A stretch of 64,000 bases of DNA, taken from the NCBI GenBank assembly GCA_037178975.1, contig JASJZH010000006.1, positions 6,448,001-6,512,000 of the forward strand, written 5' to 3'. The notes beneath the pieces are model-generated. The model was not told the DNA's origin. It was given only the letters and a program-made list of their open reading frames with translations, and did no database searches. Shown one piece after another: positions 1 to 12,510 of this stretch (the first letter of the stretch is position 1; every line of letters begins with the position of its first letter). The DNA is from Oscheius tipulae. Its lineage: Eukaryota > Nematoda > Chromadorea > Rhabditida > Rhabditidae. Made by a program: the position numbers and the translations under genes.

Positions 1-2951
1 CTTCCTGTTATGTGTTTCATCATGTTCGCCTCCGCTACCACCACGCTTGGCTCATGTTATAGCCTCATGCCTATCGGTTTTATACGTTTGTCTTGAGCGT
101 CTTCTTTCAGCTGGCTTTCTCTCCCTGCATCGAATGGACTCCCTGCGGCCCTTTTTGCTCTCGTCTCCCCGCCAGTTGCGTGGGCAAGGCATGGTTGGCC
201 GAGAGCCAAACGAAATCAATAGTGTCCTGACGCAAAGGGCAGCCCGCCGAAAAACTTGCGGCGTTCTTTACAGCCGGCTGTCCCGACACACACGCACTCA
301 CCGGAAACACGCCCGTTGTGGCCGCTTTCAGCAGAATAATGATCGCCTTTTGTTGTTTATCATCATTATTATTAGCGCCTTTCCGTCGAGTTACATTGCT
401 TCCTGTTAATTATGACCAGACTGATCCCTCTCCCGCGTTTCGAAATATAATCCTGTTGAGCCTTATCCTTTATTCATGGACATGACATCAGTCTAAAATT
501 CTCTCCAAATAATTGGCTTCCATGTTGTAATCGCCGCTTAACCATCCTATTTATATGCGCGTTCCAGGTACTTGTTACAAAGAGCGTTGAAGCCGTTGGG
601 CATGTAAACAGTAGACACCATTGTAACGCATACACAACCTTCTGGCGAACTAAAGCGCTTGACATCATGTGTTATAAATAAGTCGATACCTTTCGCAACA
701 ATTCTTCTTTCGGCCAAAACATCGTGAAAGGGGATGCACATCACATGTCAGTTTTCTTCTTCTATTCTTGCCCCCTGTCTCATGTCTAATCATGCGTGTT
801 GTACTGTTTGAACCTGTCACCTAACTGTACTCAGACGGCTTCTAAACTTATCACTTGCACTTTTTCTAGTACACGCCTTTTCGTATTATGTGCCTTGTGA
901 ATAGTGCAAGTGCAATCCCGTCTGCGTTTTCCATTAAAGTCGGCTTGTCCAGGAGAGAGAGGCACCGCCCACCCCCAAGAGACTAGACTTCCTTTTTCTG
1001 ACGTGGACCTCCGCTCGTTTTTTCTCACTTTCTCTTAATCGGACGTTCTCACAAATCTAATTTGCCTCTTTTCAGCGCAATGTGACGTCTCTTCATCTCA
1101 CAAATCAGTAATCATATACGTCTTTCGCGAAAAAGGCGAGCTGTACTTTTGAATCATAATAACGGGGAATGTTTTCAGTTTATAAAATTCCCGTTACTGG
1201 CGAGCGGCAAACTTGTCCTTTCGACTGTTTTTTTTTGCTCTGTTGGTTTCTTGTTTTTGGTCATAATGGTGAGTCAGACTATTAACAAAGCAATCCGCTC
1301 TTTCAGATTTTCGCGCTCAAACTTCGGGTGTTAGCCGGACGCTAGAGTAGTTTCAACTCTACGGGACAAGATTTCGGTTCTCTACTCTTCTTTCGCAAAC
1401 TCGACGATTCTCTCAACTATCAAGTCATCAAGAGGATATATTAGCTCTATTTCAATTGCTATGGATCTTGGACGCCTTCTTTTATATTTTTTGGCTTCTG
1501 CCCCTATAACTTTCCTAAACCTCTTTGTTCCAGATTCATCTTCTCCTTTCTTTTGATAGATTCGGCTAGACAAAGAGGGTACCATCTACGGTAGAAAAGA
1601 AAAACGGTTTTTAATGTAGGGGGATACTTTTTCATGACCTTAGCGCGCTCTATCTCTCTCTCTCTCTCAAAAACAGGGGTCCTCGGTATGCCTCATTTTT
1701 GTCAAGTCTACGCTATCCCGGTGTTGTATTGTTCTTTTTACTTGTCTGACATCCTTCTAAGGTTTTGCGAGTCTTCATATCCTGCTGGCCTCGAATTGTT
1801 CATATTTTCTTTCCTCGAAATTACGGCTACGTGACAGCATGGACAGGGACTCGCTGGCGCGTCTTTCTCAAGATATCTTCTTCCAAAATACGAGTCAATT
1901 GCTCTTCCCCACCCTTAGGCACTGATACTCTGTGCTCTCCCCAGATTGCTCCAAATGTGTTGATTGTATTTGCTAGAAGATTTTCTTGAGAAAGAATTAG
2001 CTTCCGCGGGTATGGAAACTTAATGAAGATGTCTTTTTTTAATGTTTTTATTTGTTGACACGGAGAGTGATACTTGAGAAGAGGCGACACAAACATCAAC
2101 AAGTCATAAAAATCAAAGAACAGCAAGAATGGGTGTTCTTTGAAGGAAGACTGCCTAGGCACAAACAAGCTGAAAGATTACATATCTGACAGACGAACAA
2201 GAAAATCATTTGTCAGTCTAGTTAACAGCAGTAACCTACTCTGTAGCATGTAACTTAATAGGTGCTAAGCATTGAAGACATTAGGATTGTATATTTTATT
2301 AGCCACGAAGAGGAAATAAAGACTAGCGATACGTAGCAATAAACGTTAATTAACAATATTTATACATCTAATTTGAACATATATACATAGCATGTTTAAA
2401 TGAAAACATTGCGTAGTATTTTAGACTTCAACCGGATAACTCCCCGTTACTATGAACAGAAACGGCGTTGATAAATTACAGTTTTGACTTATGGCATAGT
2501 GCCAGTTTCTGTAAGCTCGCTCCCTTCACTTGCTGTTTTGCTTTTTCTAGCCTTACTGAATGTCTCGGACCTACGTGTTGAACGCATTTGTACCAGTTCA
2601 ACACAGAATTCCAGAAAAGGTAACGCGTCTGCTCTCAAGGGAGCAGCTTTACCAATTCGAAGTTTGCGCACTGAAGCAATTGGATTCAGTGTTGGGATTT
2701 GGCTGCGTGAGTGATCGATAGTAGCTAGGCCTATGCCATTCGCATTCTCGCTCAAGACCTTTCATGTTAGGTACCCTCCGCTTTTATCTGTCCTTCCTGC
2801 TCATTTCCATGACTGTTCAACAATTTTCCTTCATTTCGCATGTCGAGCTATTGAATTGATGCACTCTCTGTCATGCACTAAGGCTAATTACTTCCTCGGC
2901 TCTTATTCGCCAGCTTCAAACTTGGTGTTTTACTTTTAAGCTTGGGGGAAG
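1..2951. other. Intergenic region, no firm gene
   Basis: No recognisable protein family is encoded here. Short open frames occur on both strands. The two most protein-like stretches are on the minus strand (about 2060-1827, and 1585-1382, the latter following a possible acceptor at about 1586), but they match nothing I know and are not joined by convincing splice sites. A short TC microsatellite lies at 1651-1668. The part next to 2951 presumably carries the synaptogyrin promoter. Confidence 0.5.
1651..1668 (+). repeat. (TC)n microsatellite
   Basis: An uninterrupted run of TC dinucleotides. Simple sequence repeat with no apparent function. Confidence 0.8.
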
Positions 2952-3970
2952 ATGGAAAACATTAAAGCCTACGGTGCAGGGCTAGCAGGAGGGCAGTTTG
3001 ATAAAAATACATTCTTCAAGAAACCGACCGTCATCTTCAAGTGTGCCGGTTTGGTAGGGAAACCTTATATCCCAATCATCATTAATTGCCAGCTCTTTGG
3101 TATCATTCTCTGGTACTGCATTTCCAAGGGAGGATGGCATCGACTTAATGGCAGCACGCACCACCAGGTTTGGTCTTGTTCTCTTCCTGGAAAGTCGATC
3201 AAGAGTGCGCGGAAGAAGGTTCCTATGGCTACGCGTGACCTATTAATCAAATTAACTGGCACGATGAAAGTTGTTTTAGGTCTGTCTCTATGGATCTAGC
3301 GCATCAACATGTTCCTTCGCCTCTGCCCTTGGATTCTTTGCCGTAGTCGGAGCTGCATTGTTGCTCTTTAGCGACGCTCGTTTCGATAACATCAGTTCGG
3401 TTCCTACTAGGAAACGTGTGATCCTTGCGGATCTGATAGTCTCAGGTAGCTGCTTTTGATTTTGCTTAAAACTTTTACAGGATGCTTCGCTGTCATATAT
3501 CTTATCGGCTTTTTCACTTTCTGGTCTAAGCTCGGATCCTTGGAGATCGATGAACCTGTCAGGACAGGCTATGTGAAACTTGGAGTCTTAATGTCGTTAT
3601 TCAGTTTGGGAGCCTGGGTAAAACTTTTAGTTTCCTACAAAATAAGGTCATTCAGGGTGGTGCTGCTTTCTTCGCCTGGCGTAGACACGAAGAGGGAGCT
3701 GCTGATGCTTTCCATGAGAACTTTGACAATCACTTTGCGGGAGTCTCGAGCGATGTTCAGGAAGGATATGGCTATGGAGGAAATTCGGACGGTAACTCTC
3801 TTACTTGTTAAGGATATCCTATTTCAGGTATCGGTGCTATCGGAGTCGGTAACACATCCTACCAAGCTGGAGGACCAGCCATGCCAAACATTCCGCAACA
3901 GGTACCACAACAACAACAGCAACAACCACCTTCGAATCCCTATGTGAACAGTCAGGGATATGGCTACTAA
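2952..3970 (+). CDS. sng-1: Synaptogyrin, tetraspan synaptic vesicle protein
   Basis: Synaptogyrins are four-pass MARVEL-type membrane proteins of synaptic vesicles. The model has six exons: 2952-3053, 3093-3218, 3280-3445, 3481-3617, 3656-3791 and 3828-3970, with short introns and consistent phase. The start is the first ATG and gives the family's N-terminus (AYGAGLAGGQFDKNTFF). TM1 is around GIILWYC. The intravesicular loop holds a cysteine pair in CLYGSSASTC. TM2 is SALGFFAVVGAALLLF, TM3 is FAVIYLIGFFTFW, and TM4 ends in the family-like AFFAWRRHEEG. The cytosolic tail is rich in Gly, Tyr, Gln and Pro and ends GYGY. The end of exon 2 is the least certain junction; an alternative that includes CAEEGSYGY would need a non-canonical donor. 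The closest known relative is C. elegans SNG-1. Confidence 0.9.
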
Positions 3971-4375
3971 TCCCCGTATTAGCTTATTCACTTTATAGGA
4001 TATTTGTAATAAGCAACTTATAAACAAAACGCCTTAGCAACGCGAAGCAATATATGGCTGTAAACGTAGTACTATTTATTGTGAATGAAGTTTTGAAGCG
4101 ACTATAGATTTCTCAAGAGACGGCTCATATCGATAGAAGCGACAAGAGGTCCTCCACAGGGTGCTGATATGTATGCGGAGCTCTTCATTCGCCCGAAATA
4201 CTCTCATCCCGTCTATCTGCTCACTCTATCTCTTAGTCCTGTTCTACTGATCACTAAGCTGGAAGTGTTAAGTAGTGTCACTACTATCACTTCCGTGTCC
4301 GTTGATAGTTGTCCGCTGCTTAACATCAAAAGCTTAATTAACATTTATTTACAAGAGATCATCATTCTGTATGTA
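3971..4375. other. Convergent intergenic region
   Basis: This gap lies between the 3' ends of synaptogyrin (+) and the DEG/ENaC gene (-). No further coding signal is visible; it should hold both 3' UTRs. Confidence 0.6.
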
Positions 4376-6767
4376 TTAAAAATCGTTCATTAGTAAATGC
4401 CTGCTAAAGATTTGACTTCGACGCTTCTGAGGAACTTGGCCTAATACTTTCAAGCTCCTCGCCCTACTGGTATTCGATGCCTTGGAGGTTGTACTAGAGG
4501 CTCGACGCACTAAAAACATCCCGTTTAAGGTAAAGATATCCACTTACAGATATTTCGATTGCCACGTGCGCTCGTGAAATCATCTAATATGAAAGATGGT
4601 TGTGACTGGACACGAGCATTTTGGTCTCCTATTTCGTCTGGGATATCCAATGCCGGCTGTCTTTTCAGGCGCGGGAAGATCCGCTCAAAAGTCTGGCTGG
4701 TATTCTTGACGACATTTTCTGAAAATCTCTGATTTTGGAATGGAGGTCAAAATACCTTCATCATCGGAAATCTTAACAGTGTGGTCGGGTAAAGGGTGTC
4801 TGGAATTAATAGTTTTAGAATTAATTTTCTTTACAAATCATACGGTTTCTCATTAGCGTCATCAGGATTAGAAGTTGAGTTATCACCAGACATTAAACCG
4901 TATACTTCTTTATTTGGATACCTGAAAACAATGAGAAATGAGGAAAAAAAGCGAAATTTGGTCGAGATACGGAGAGAAGCATAGAGTCGCAGACTGATTC
5001 GAAGAGAATCTGTTATCTGCGGATATTTGGATTATCTCTATACATCCTGCTGCCTAAAACATCATTTGCGGGGACTGATTTTCCATGACGCACAGTCGCG
5101 ATGGTCGGAAAGACTGTTCACAAAAGTCGATCTACTTTTGCCTCCCACAAGTGTAGAAATTAATAATTCCAGCTTTGCTTCAGTGTCAAGCAGATGTTTC
5201 GACGAAAAAAGAACGAGACTACTAACCGCTTGCTCCTATAGATGTGAACCAGAGTAGATTTCCTTCTCTGTTTTGGATCATACTTCTTCTTAGGTTCTGA
5301 ATGAAGAACGGTAACGAACAACATAAAAGTGAACACCTGGTGCCATGATGAACGGGGTCGAAATGTCCTCCGTGGCAATGGGCTCAAGGTGTGCCGGCTT
5401 ATCTGAAGAAACAAATATATGTATTTAAGGATTCCATGACTACTGTATATACCTGGAATGTCTTCCGGCACATCTTTTGTTAATCCCTGAACTACGAGCT
5501 TGAATAAGAAGACAAAGGTTTCCATCAGAGTGACACAGCTACACCCGAGAAACAGAGATGTACCACCTCCTATTAAAGCTGAAAACAGATTTTGGATGAT
5601 GCACGTGAAACTCACACAGAACATCAACAATAGTCATTTTCCTTGTCTCTTCGTACACCATGATGTTTGCAGCATATTCTATAGTAATCGAAGTAATGTT
5701 ATGTCTATTCTTCAATGACGAAAACGTCTTTTTGTGTCGGACTTCTTTGCAAGATGGAAAACAATAAAAATCTGTCAAGTTTACTGTTTTGTTTTACTCT
5801 GTCTACCGACCATTAGGGTCGAGTCCTATAGTCGTCACAAGGAGTTTCCGCTTTGTGGTCTCGCAATTTTTATAGCTGTACGTCAGATTAGGCGCCTTGT
5901 GGACCCAATTTAATTCATTCCAGTCTTTTACACAGCGTGATCTTGTGCTATTCAGACGTAAAATCTAAAATGGCTATTGATTTTGATAACAGACAGACGA
6001 AATATCGTAAAATGTGGCAACTTACCCACTTGAGATGGCTCCATGAAGACGAAATGAGAACGGGCTGATCGTAAAGGGATTCTTTCGGATTCTTCCATGC
6101 TAAAGTAAGCATCTAAAACAGTTTTCTATGGTATGGAATTACAAAACCTTTACCTGCACACAATATACGCAGGATAAGTCTAGCTTTATTATTCTTTGGC
6201 AAGATGCTTTCCGTAATACACTTTTGAGAATCATTTATATTGTTATTTAACAGTCTAAAGTGAAATGGATGAGTAGAAGAGCTTCTTTTACCGAGCATTG
6301 CACAAAACGATATTCAAATGAGATTTTTGAGAAGAAATTGATGATATTTTTTGAAATGTAACTGCCTTAGAATAGTTTATTAATAGTTGACCGCTCTGAA
6401 AGATCGCTTTCTTCAAACATTAGCTGTTTCCTCACAAAAACCATGTAGAAAACTAGACAGGTACAAACGACTAGCACCCAAAATGTTAATGAGATCCATG
6501 TTCTCGATAGAAATATTCGAATCTGGAAACTCTTCTTGACTGTTTCCATAACCAGATTACCATTCCATGAAAAGTAGTGAGACTCGTAAAGTTTTTACTT
6601 TCCTCTTCGCATATTTCGAGATAAATGTTTTCTCCATCTGGGAGATCATCAATTTCTTCGAGAAGCCGGACTTCTGAAACATAGGCTGAAAAAATGAAAA
6701 TAACATGCTCACCTTCCGCTTCCGTCAGATTTAAAAAAGAGACAACGGAAGTCCGTCGTGCAGCCAT
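4376..6767 (-). CDS. DEG/ENaC amiloride-sensitive sodium channel subunit, compact
   Basis: DEG/ENaC subunits form trimeric cation channels with two membrane passes and a large extracellular domain. The core model has eleven exons: 6767-6713, 6685-6561, 6522-6436, 6395-6292, 6254-6154, 6112-6027, 5964-5811, 5771-5616, 5578-5453, 5402-5337 and 5296-5160. These run in phase from ATG to TAA and encode 398 residues. Visible marks are the cytosolic His-Gly gating motif (TTFHGM), TM1 (WISLTFWVLVVCTCLVFY), a FYCFPSC Cys motif, and the pore/TM2 signature SLIGGGTSLFLGCSCVTLME. The extracellular domain is only about 230 residues, short for the family. Further in-phase exons (5131-5094, 5053-4971, 4921-4835, 4799-4756, 4718-4548, 4509-4376) encode a Ser/Arg-rich, cytosolic-looking tail with no start codon of its own. 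They join the core if a donor at 5222 is used instead of the stop at 5160. Which form is real is undecided. Confidence 0.8.
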
Positions 6768-8217
6768 GCGTCTCTGACGGAATGTCAGCCCGTATTCTGC
6801 TAGCGAGCAGGGTATGATTTACATCTGATAAGATGTTATCAGCGTTGGTTGGTTTAATCTGAATCACAGAAGGCTAAAAAGAGGAAAAAGAGAACTTTGT
6901 CTTCGCTTTCGATGGATTCTTTCTAATGACGTTTTGGTTGTTTTTGGTTCAAAACAAAACTGTCCATAATGTTCAAATGATTACCGGTGAGCCACAAGCT
7001 CGCAACCGGGACGGGCATTGTTTGATTACCATCATCGTACGCGACTCTCCCGTGATATATTTTGTCTCTATTCGTGATAAACGAGACCATCCTTATCCAT
7101 ACTTTTGTCTTGCTAATATTACCAAAAGCTATCGTCGTTCTTTCTATTCATGTTGCTATTTTCCGCTGCAAAAACTGTCACGACAATTTGCTGGCTTTAG
7201 CTCAAGTTCCGTTGAACGATGCATTCAACGTGACAGGGACCGAATATGAATTATTTGAGATTGAACCGTATCTACTTATAACACAATACTGCTCTGATGT
7301 AAGTAACCTTTTCAAAATTAGATAATGATAACGTCTAGGAGGTGAAGAAGCAAAAAAAGAATCAATCTACAACCTGTGACTTCCGAGAAAACCTATGACT
7401 TAAGCACCATACCTCTGGCCACTGGAACGATCCCAAATATGGAAAATGAATGTTCACATAAATGAATTTGGATCGAGAGCCTCTGGGTGTTATTTTTTCT
7501 TTTTGAAAATCCTGAGAGGAACAAAAAACAAAATGATAACAACTACAACATCGTATAGCATCACGAGCTAAACGGCTCGCTTTGTGCGGTTGGGTTGATT
7601 CGAAACGTGGAGATAACACGAAAGCTACCACTTGTAGTGTTATACATGAGTGGTGTTCAAACTCCGAAGTTAACCCAAGCTCTGTATGTAATCTGTCTTA
7701 ATCTCAGCCTGAGAACTGTTTGCAATATGATTGTTTCGACAGATGGAGAGTTTCTCTATAGTTGACAGTTGTATTATCTACTTGCATGTGCCTCTTTCAC
7801 TGTAAACTCTTGAAACCGAGCAGGAAAAGTTCGAAACCCGGAAGGAACATTGATTACCGAAAAAGAGTAAATAGAGAGATAAGACAAAGCTGTCTTGCTG
7901 AAGTTGTCTTTTTTTCTGCTTGTAATTTGAGGACGAGTTCAGTTCCATTGAGTGCCAGCTCGCACAAGTTGAATCTGACCCAGTACTGTTTGTCTATTCG
8001 CCGACACTGTGTACCTAAGGCGCCAGCCGCAGAAATGGCGACTCTGAGGAGAGTGTCTGTGACCCTCAGCTGTCTTTCCTCAGTATCTGCTCTTTCTCAT
8101 AGCACTCGTTCCTTTTGATAAGTCACGCTATCCGCGGCGGAGCCGCTATTGTAGTTTGCGTGAGCAATCTCTGCCGTTCCGTCTCTACCTAACTAACCGT
8201 TCCTACTCCTAATCGTT
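6768..8217. other. Divergent intergenic region with weak candidate exons
   Basis: The gap separates the start of the DEG/ENaC gene (-) from the first tetraspanin (+), so promoters for both should be here. A weak candidate lies on the plus strand at 7062-7300: a hydrophobic leader, then CKNCHDNLL, ending at a good GTAAGT donor after QYCSD, with a possible short second exon from 7341. Minus-strand exon-like pieces overlap it at 7362-7631. Neither is recognised, and both strands cannot be right. Confidence 0.4.
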
Positions 8218-9409
8218 ATGAAGCAGCAGACTCCCTGGTTTATCAGCTTCCTTCGAGGCGTTTCGGTCTTTCTCATATCCTTGAGCATGGTAAGTATTTG
8301 TTAGAAACTTCAATCTGTATAGCTCGCCTCAATCGGTATCATTGGCTTTGCCATGCAGTTCTTGGTTGAACTCGGGTTTATTGGACCGGTCATCGGCACC
8401 AACTCGCCTTTCTACATCTCGGCAGTCACTACCCTCTCAGGAGTTGTGACCTTTGTTATGACACCTCTCGGTTTCTTTTCCATGATAACCTCGAAGAAAA
8501 CGATGATGTTATCTGTAAGTTAGCTTACGATGTTAAGCAAACGTTGGTTGTTTTCAGTACTGCGTGATCATGATTTTCGTGATAGCAATGTGTTTTTACT
8601 CTGCAACGATAGCACATTCATTAAAAGCTGAGGTACACGCATCTTCTAAAAGATAATTTTGAACCAATTAGATCGAAGAGGGTGACATGGAAAAGTGGAT
8701 GGCCACAAGTTTGCGTGAAGAATATGGGCATCCTTACGGAGATAGTGTTGACAAGGCATGGGATCGACTACAGCAAGACGTAAGAGCGTGAAGAACATTG
8801 CCAATAATATAGCTTAGATGAACTGCTGCGGAGTGAGGAAACCGAATGGGTCGGAGTGGCTGACGACCATGTGGTACAAGTCGCACACCAGGTATATCTG
8901 AACCAGCAACTCTTTGAGAGCCATTCACTCAGTCATCCACGAGCTCGTGTTCCTCTCAGCTGTTGTGCTACTTGTGATGACATCCACGTTTCGTACTGTA
9001 CCGCCGTAAGTATGCAAATGCAGGGTAGTGACCTCGAAAACGTCGCATTCTTTAACAGCACCGCGGGCCAGAAGAACATCGAAGATCAACGGACTTGCTT
9101 GAAAGGTATGCGTTATTGTAATTCAAATCAAGGTTATTTTCAGCAAGTGAGTTCTGTTCCAGTGCTGACAGTGCAGTCGCCAACGAGGGTGTATGTACTG
9201 GGCAGGCTGTTCCACCACGCGGTCTTCCACGAGCCATTTTTCAGCACAATCAGGCCTGCTACCCTGTTCTCTCCGAAAAACTGATCTCCAGCATGGAAGC
9301 TTTCACATTTGTAGATAGTCTCTTTGCTTTTATTTGTCTTCTCTGTTGCCTTAGTTGGACCATCCTTTCTCTCCTTACTCACTATTCCTATCACTCGATC
9401 AATCACTGA
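8218..9409 (+). CDS. Tetraspanin
   Basis: Tetraspanins are four-pass plasma-membrane organisers. The seven exons are 8218-8289, 8323-8514, 8558-8632, 8672-8779, 8818-8891, 8933-9105 and 9144-9409, all GT-AG and in phase (319 residues). TM1 spans exons 1-2 (VFLISLSMLASIGIIGF), TM2 is AVTTLSGVVTFVM, and TM3 is YCVIMIFVIAMCFY. The large extracellular loop carries the family hallmark CCG at the start of exon 5 (MNCCGV) and further cysteines in LSCCATCDD and CLK. TM4 is SLFAFICLLCCLSWTILSLL. The loop is long for the family. The C-terminal tail is short and ends SINH. Paralogue identity is not assigned. Confidence 0.86.
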
Positions 9410-9773
9410 TACTTTGACTATTTATGTTTACGACGGGTTCGCGTGTATCTCGGTTAAGCAGCACATTAAATCATCTTCATTAAAAATTTGTTCCATATAA
9501 GTAAATATTTGTACACGTAAGATCGTCCTTTGGGAAAGTATACCGAAACTAAAGTGAAAATGGTCTTTAGCTCTTAGAGACACTTAGAAATCGTTGGCAC
9601 GTGAAACAGAACACAGGACCAGGAAAGATAACGCAATATTGCAGCCCGCAAAAAGAGTAAGCTTGAAGAAGCCTCTATATACAACCTAGTCAAAACTATA
9701 AAGTTGACTAGATATATGACCAGGAGGGAAAGAGAAATCAAAGACAGTTCTTTGGGGGAAATAAAAGGACCCG

Positions 9774-12006
9774 TTAGTAGAATCGGACGAGTTTGCTCGT
9801 AGCGCCTGTTTTGAAGTCGTTATCCTGCTTATCTATCACTGCTCGACACATCGGGCAAGTGTGCTCCTTATCCAGCCAGGTATCGATGCAGCTGTGACAG
9901 AACATATGCGAGCACGAGAGCTGAAACTTCATTGTGTCAAAAAACATTTGAAAGTACCTTGGTCGGCGAGGCTAAGCGATCGTGACAGATGGAGCACATT
10001 CCAGCTTCTTCAATTTCGGCCGAAGTCGGCTTAACGCCATAATTCGAAACCTTAAAAAAAATCTTATTTTCAATACACAGGGTTACCTCAAAGAGACGTC
10101 GAATAGACTGATACATCACCGTCCCGATTACGTAGATTTCTCGACACTGAAATGAGGAATATAAATCAACGGTATGCAATGAATGTGCCTTCAAGCCTAT
10201 GTAGGTCGATGCGAGGCCGACGTCAACAATAGCGTATGAATCCGGACTGTCGCCTAAGAAGTAGTAGACCCATTGAATGGCAGGTACTATGCAGCGGTAA
10301 AACTGAAACGGTTTGTAGAAATGAATTGCAAATGTTACCTGCGACATATACTCAGTCGACTGGAAGTTCCTCCGCTTCTGATGAGGAGATATGAACGGAA
10401 GCATAACGATGATCAGTTTCATCAACACAGTCACCAACTTGACAAAATTATCCGTCAAGATGATAATCAACAGGGTATACGTGAAACCGTGGTAGTTATT
10501 GCCCTTCACATTGGAATGAATAAAAATTAGGCATTCCACCTACTGCATATTGGAAGGAGAGCACTTTGCAAATGTTGTAGTCGTCTACTGGAGCGATAAT
10601 GTTCGATGTCGCTATAAGGCCAATCACGAGTCCGACAGTCATTGTTGCCCGCTGCTGGAAGCTAGGTCGACCTGAATGATTCAAGTAAAAAATAAATGTT
10701 AGATGAACTACCTGCCGCTACGACCGCTTGTATGTATCCGTCACATATCATAAAACAGAAAATACCAGTAATGAGGCGAATGAGATCCCCGTAGTTGTCG
10801 ATGACAGCTTTTAAGGCGAATAAGATGACGAATGGAACAAGAGTCGCAAAGTAGGTACATATCTGAATAGGAGTTTTGAAAGGAAACGATAGATGAGAAG
10901 GCCATTCCCACATGCACAATATATAGCGGAAGGGACTTAATGAGCGCGACTAAGCACAGACACTACGACAAGAACCTCTTCTAGAAGTGCCCGCGGAGCA
11001 GCAGGATCTGCTCCTGTGGTTAGCCCTAAGCTGTCAAGAACTTCCGTGGCTTCATCTGGCGACGGGAGCCTAATGGAAGGGATATCAATTGACTGATATG
11101 ACACTTCCTGCTCCGGTTCCCAAAATAAGAAAGGTAAAAAAGCTATAAGCAGTATTCTCACCGTTTGTGCTCCTTCGTTCTGACTGATTGTCTGACGTAA
11201 TCGGGCAAACTGTGCTCTCGCTCGTTCTGTATCGTTGGTGCCTGGAAGGAAGGTTGTAAAAATGAAAAGTAGTCGAAAAATAACCATGACTGGCTTCTTC
11301 ACCATCCTCGTCGGGAATTTCCGGAGCTCGGCTGGAATCACCGCTGTTACGTTCGCTCATATCTGCAACAGGAATCATAAGAAATTTTAAATCAATACGA
11401 ACCAATATGAATCTGACCGGAACGACGATTGGCGTAGGCGTGCATCAAGACCTCGCTGGCCGCTGCTTGGACACGCTGGAAAATGATCATTTAAACGGTT
11501 TTGAACTCCGAATCATCACAACTCACATTCATGATGTCAGCTACAACTTCTTCAGCGAGACGATATTCTGCAGAGTTCACGGGTGATCTACCACCGTGGC
11601 TGCCGCGCACAGCGCTGCTAGATGTTTCTATGAAGCTTGACCAGAAAAATGGTCCAGTTTGCCAGAAATTTAGGGAAGGTCTGACTAGCAAACTGACAAT
11701 CTTCACATATAACAGGTTTAGAGCCCAGATTGGAAGAACTAGAACAATTGCAAGAGAGCTAGAAGAACCTATATAGAGACCAGTGTGTGGCATCGTGACT
11801 CTTTATCTATCAGCTGGGACTATCAATTGCAAAAAAGATGGGCTACACCAGTCAGACAAACATGGAGCCAACAAAATAATTATTAAAGTTATTATGTTAC
11901 CTCTTGAAGAGACCTCGGTATCAAAAGCTCCCTGCTTTCCATTATTTCCTGACCAAACGAGTTTGATGAGGATTCTTGAGGTTCCATTACCTGAAAAGCG
12001 ACGCAT
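9774..12006 (-). CDS. RNFT-type multispan membrane RING E3 ubiquitin ligase
   Basis: RNFT1/RNFT2 proteins are ER-type multispan E3 ligases with a C-terminal RING. Fourteen exons are read: 12006-11991, 11948-11901, 11768-11527, 11475-11403, 11362-11291, 11241-11162, 11107-11042, 10962-10918, 10862-10712, 10671-10544, 10503-10339, 10302-10087, 10050-9958 and 9920-9774 (513 residues). The C-terminus has the RING: CSIC, then CSHMFCHSC and CPMC. It is preceded by YGVKPTSAEIEEAG, as in RNFT proteins. Several hydrophobic segments precede the RING, including FATLVPFVILFALK and YTLLIIILTDNFVKL. The exon 7/8 junction (about 11041-10963) is uncertain, because the intron as drawn could also be read as coding. 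The first exons add a hydrophobic segment (LAIVLVLPIWALNLLY) and a low-complexity stretch that I do not recognise. They are in phase with the RNFT part, but an internal start at 11360 is also possible. Confidence 0.76.
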
Positions 12007-12510
12007 CTCTAACAAAACTAAGTGGGAAAGCCCACAGAGCTTCACAAGAGAGCAATAAATCGTGAATGAGGAAGATTTCCCATTGTTTGTTTGTAAAGAA
12101 TAGGAGAATGCTAGGATTTAATGTGAAATGTTTTATAACCGTTCGATTTCGCAAGTGTTCATTGAAAAACTTGTGATTCAGGTCAAGATTGATTTCAAAA
12201 AAAGATAACGTGCTTTGCTTTCTTAAAAGAAGAAAGGATGTTGACGCACAAGTTCTTGAAACCTTGAGACAGGGCAGGTTGTTAGATGACGGGGCCTGTC
12301 GCGTTCCAGGAAAAATACTACGCAGACGACCACAGCCGCATAATAGAAAATCGTTCGTTTGGACGAGGATATTAAAACACTGAGTGAAATATGAGATTTT
12401 ATTGAGAAAAGACCGAAAAAAATTTTCACAGACATCGGGAAAGACAGAGGATCAATGGTATAAAGTAACGCTTATCGGGTTATGTACAGTCATATTTGAG
12501 GCAATCGGTT
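12007..12510. other. Gap between two minus-strand genes
   Basis: No gene is seen. An AATAAA on the minus strand at 12403-12398 is a good polyadenylation signal for the tetraspanin that ends at 12511, so short frames overlapping it are 3' UTR. The rest is the upstream region of the RING gene. A spacing of about 0.4 kb after the signal would permit co-transcription, but nothing proves it. Confidence 0.5.
12398..12403 (-). other. Polyadenylation signal of the second tetraspanin
   Basis: AATAAA on the minus strand, about 110 nt downstream of the stop codon at 12511. Confidence 0.6.

Noticed and set aside
12189-12435. Short frames on both strands between the RING gene and the second tetraspanin
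   Set aside because: They overlap the tetraspanin 3' UTR and its AATAAA, and neither strand shows a family pattern.
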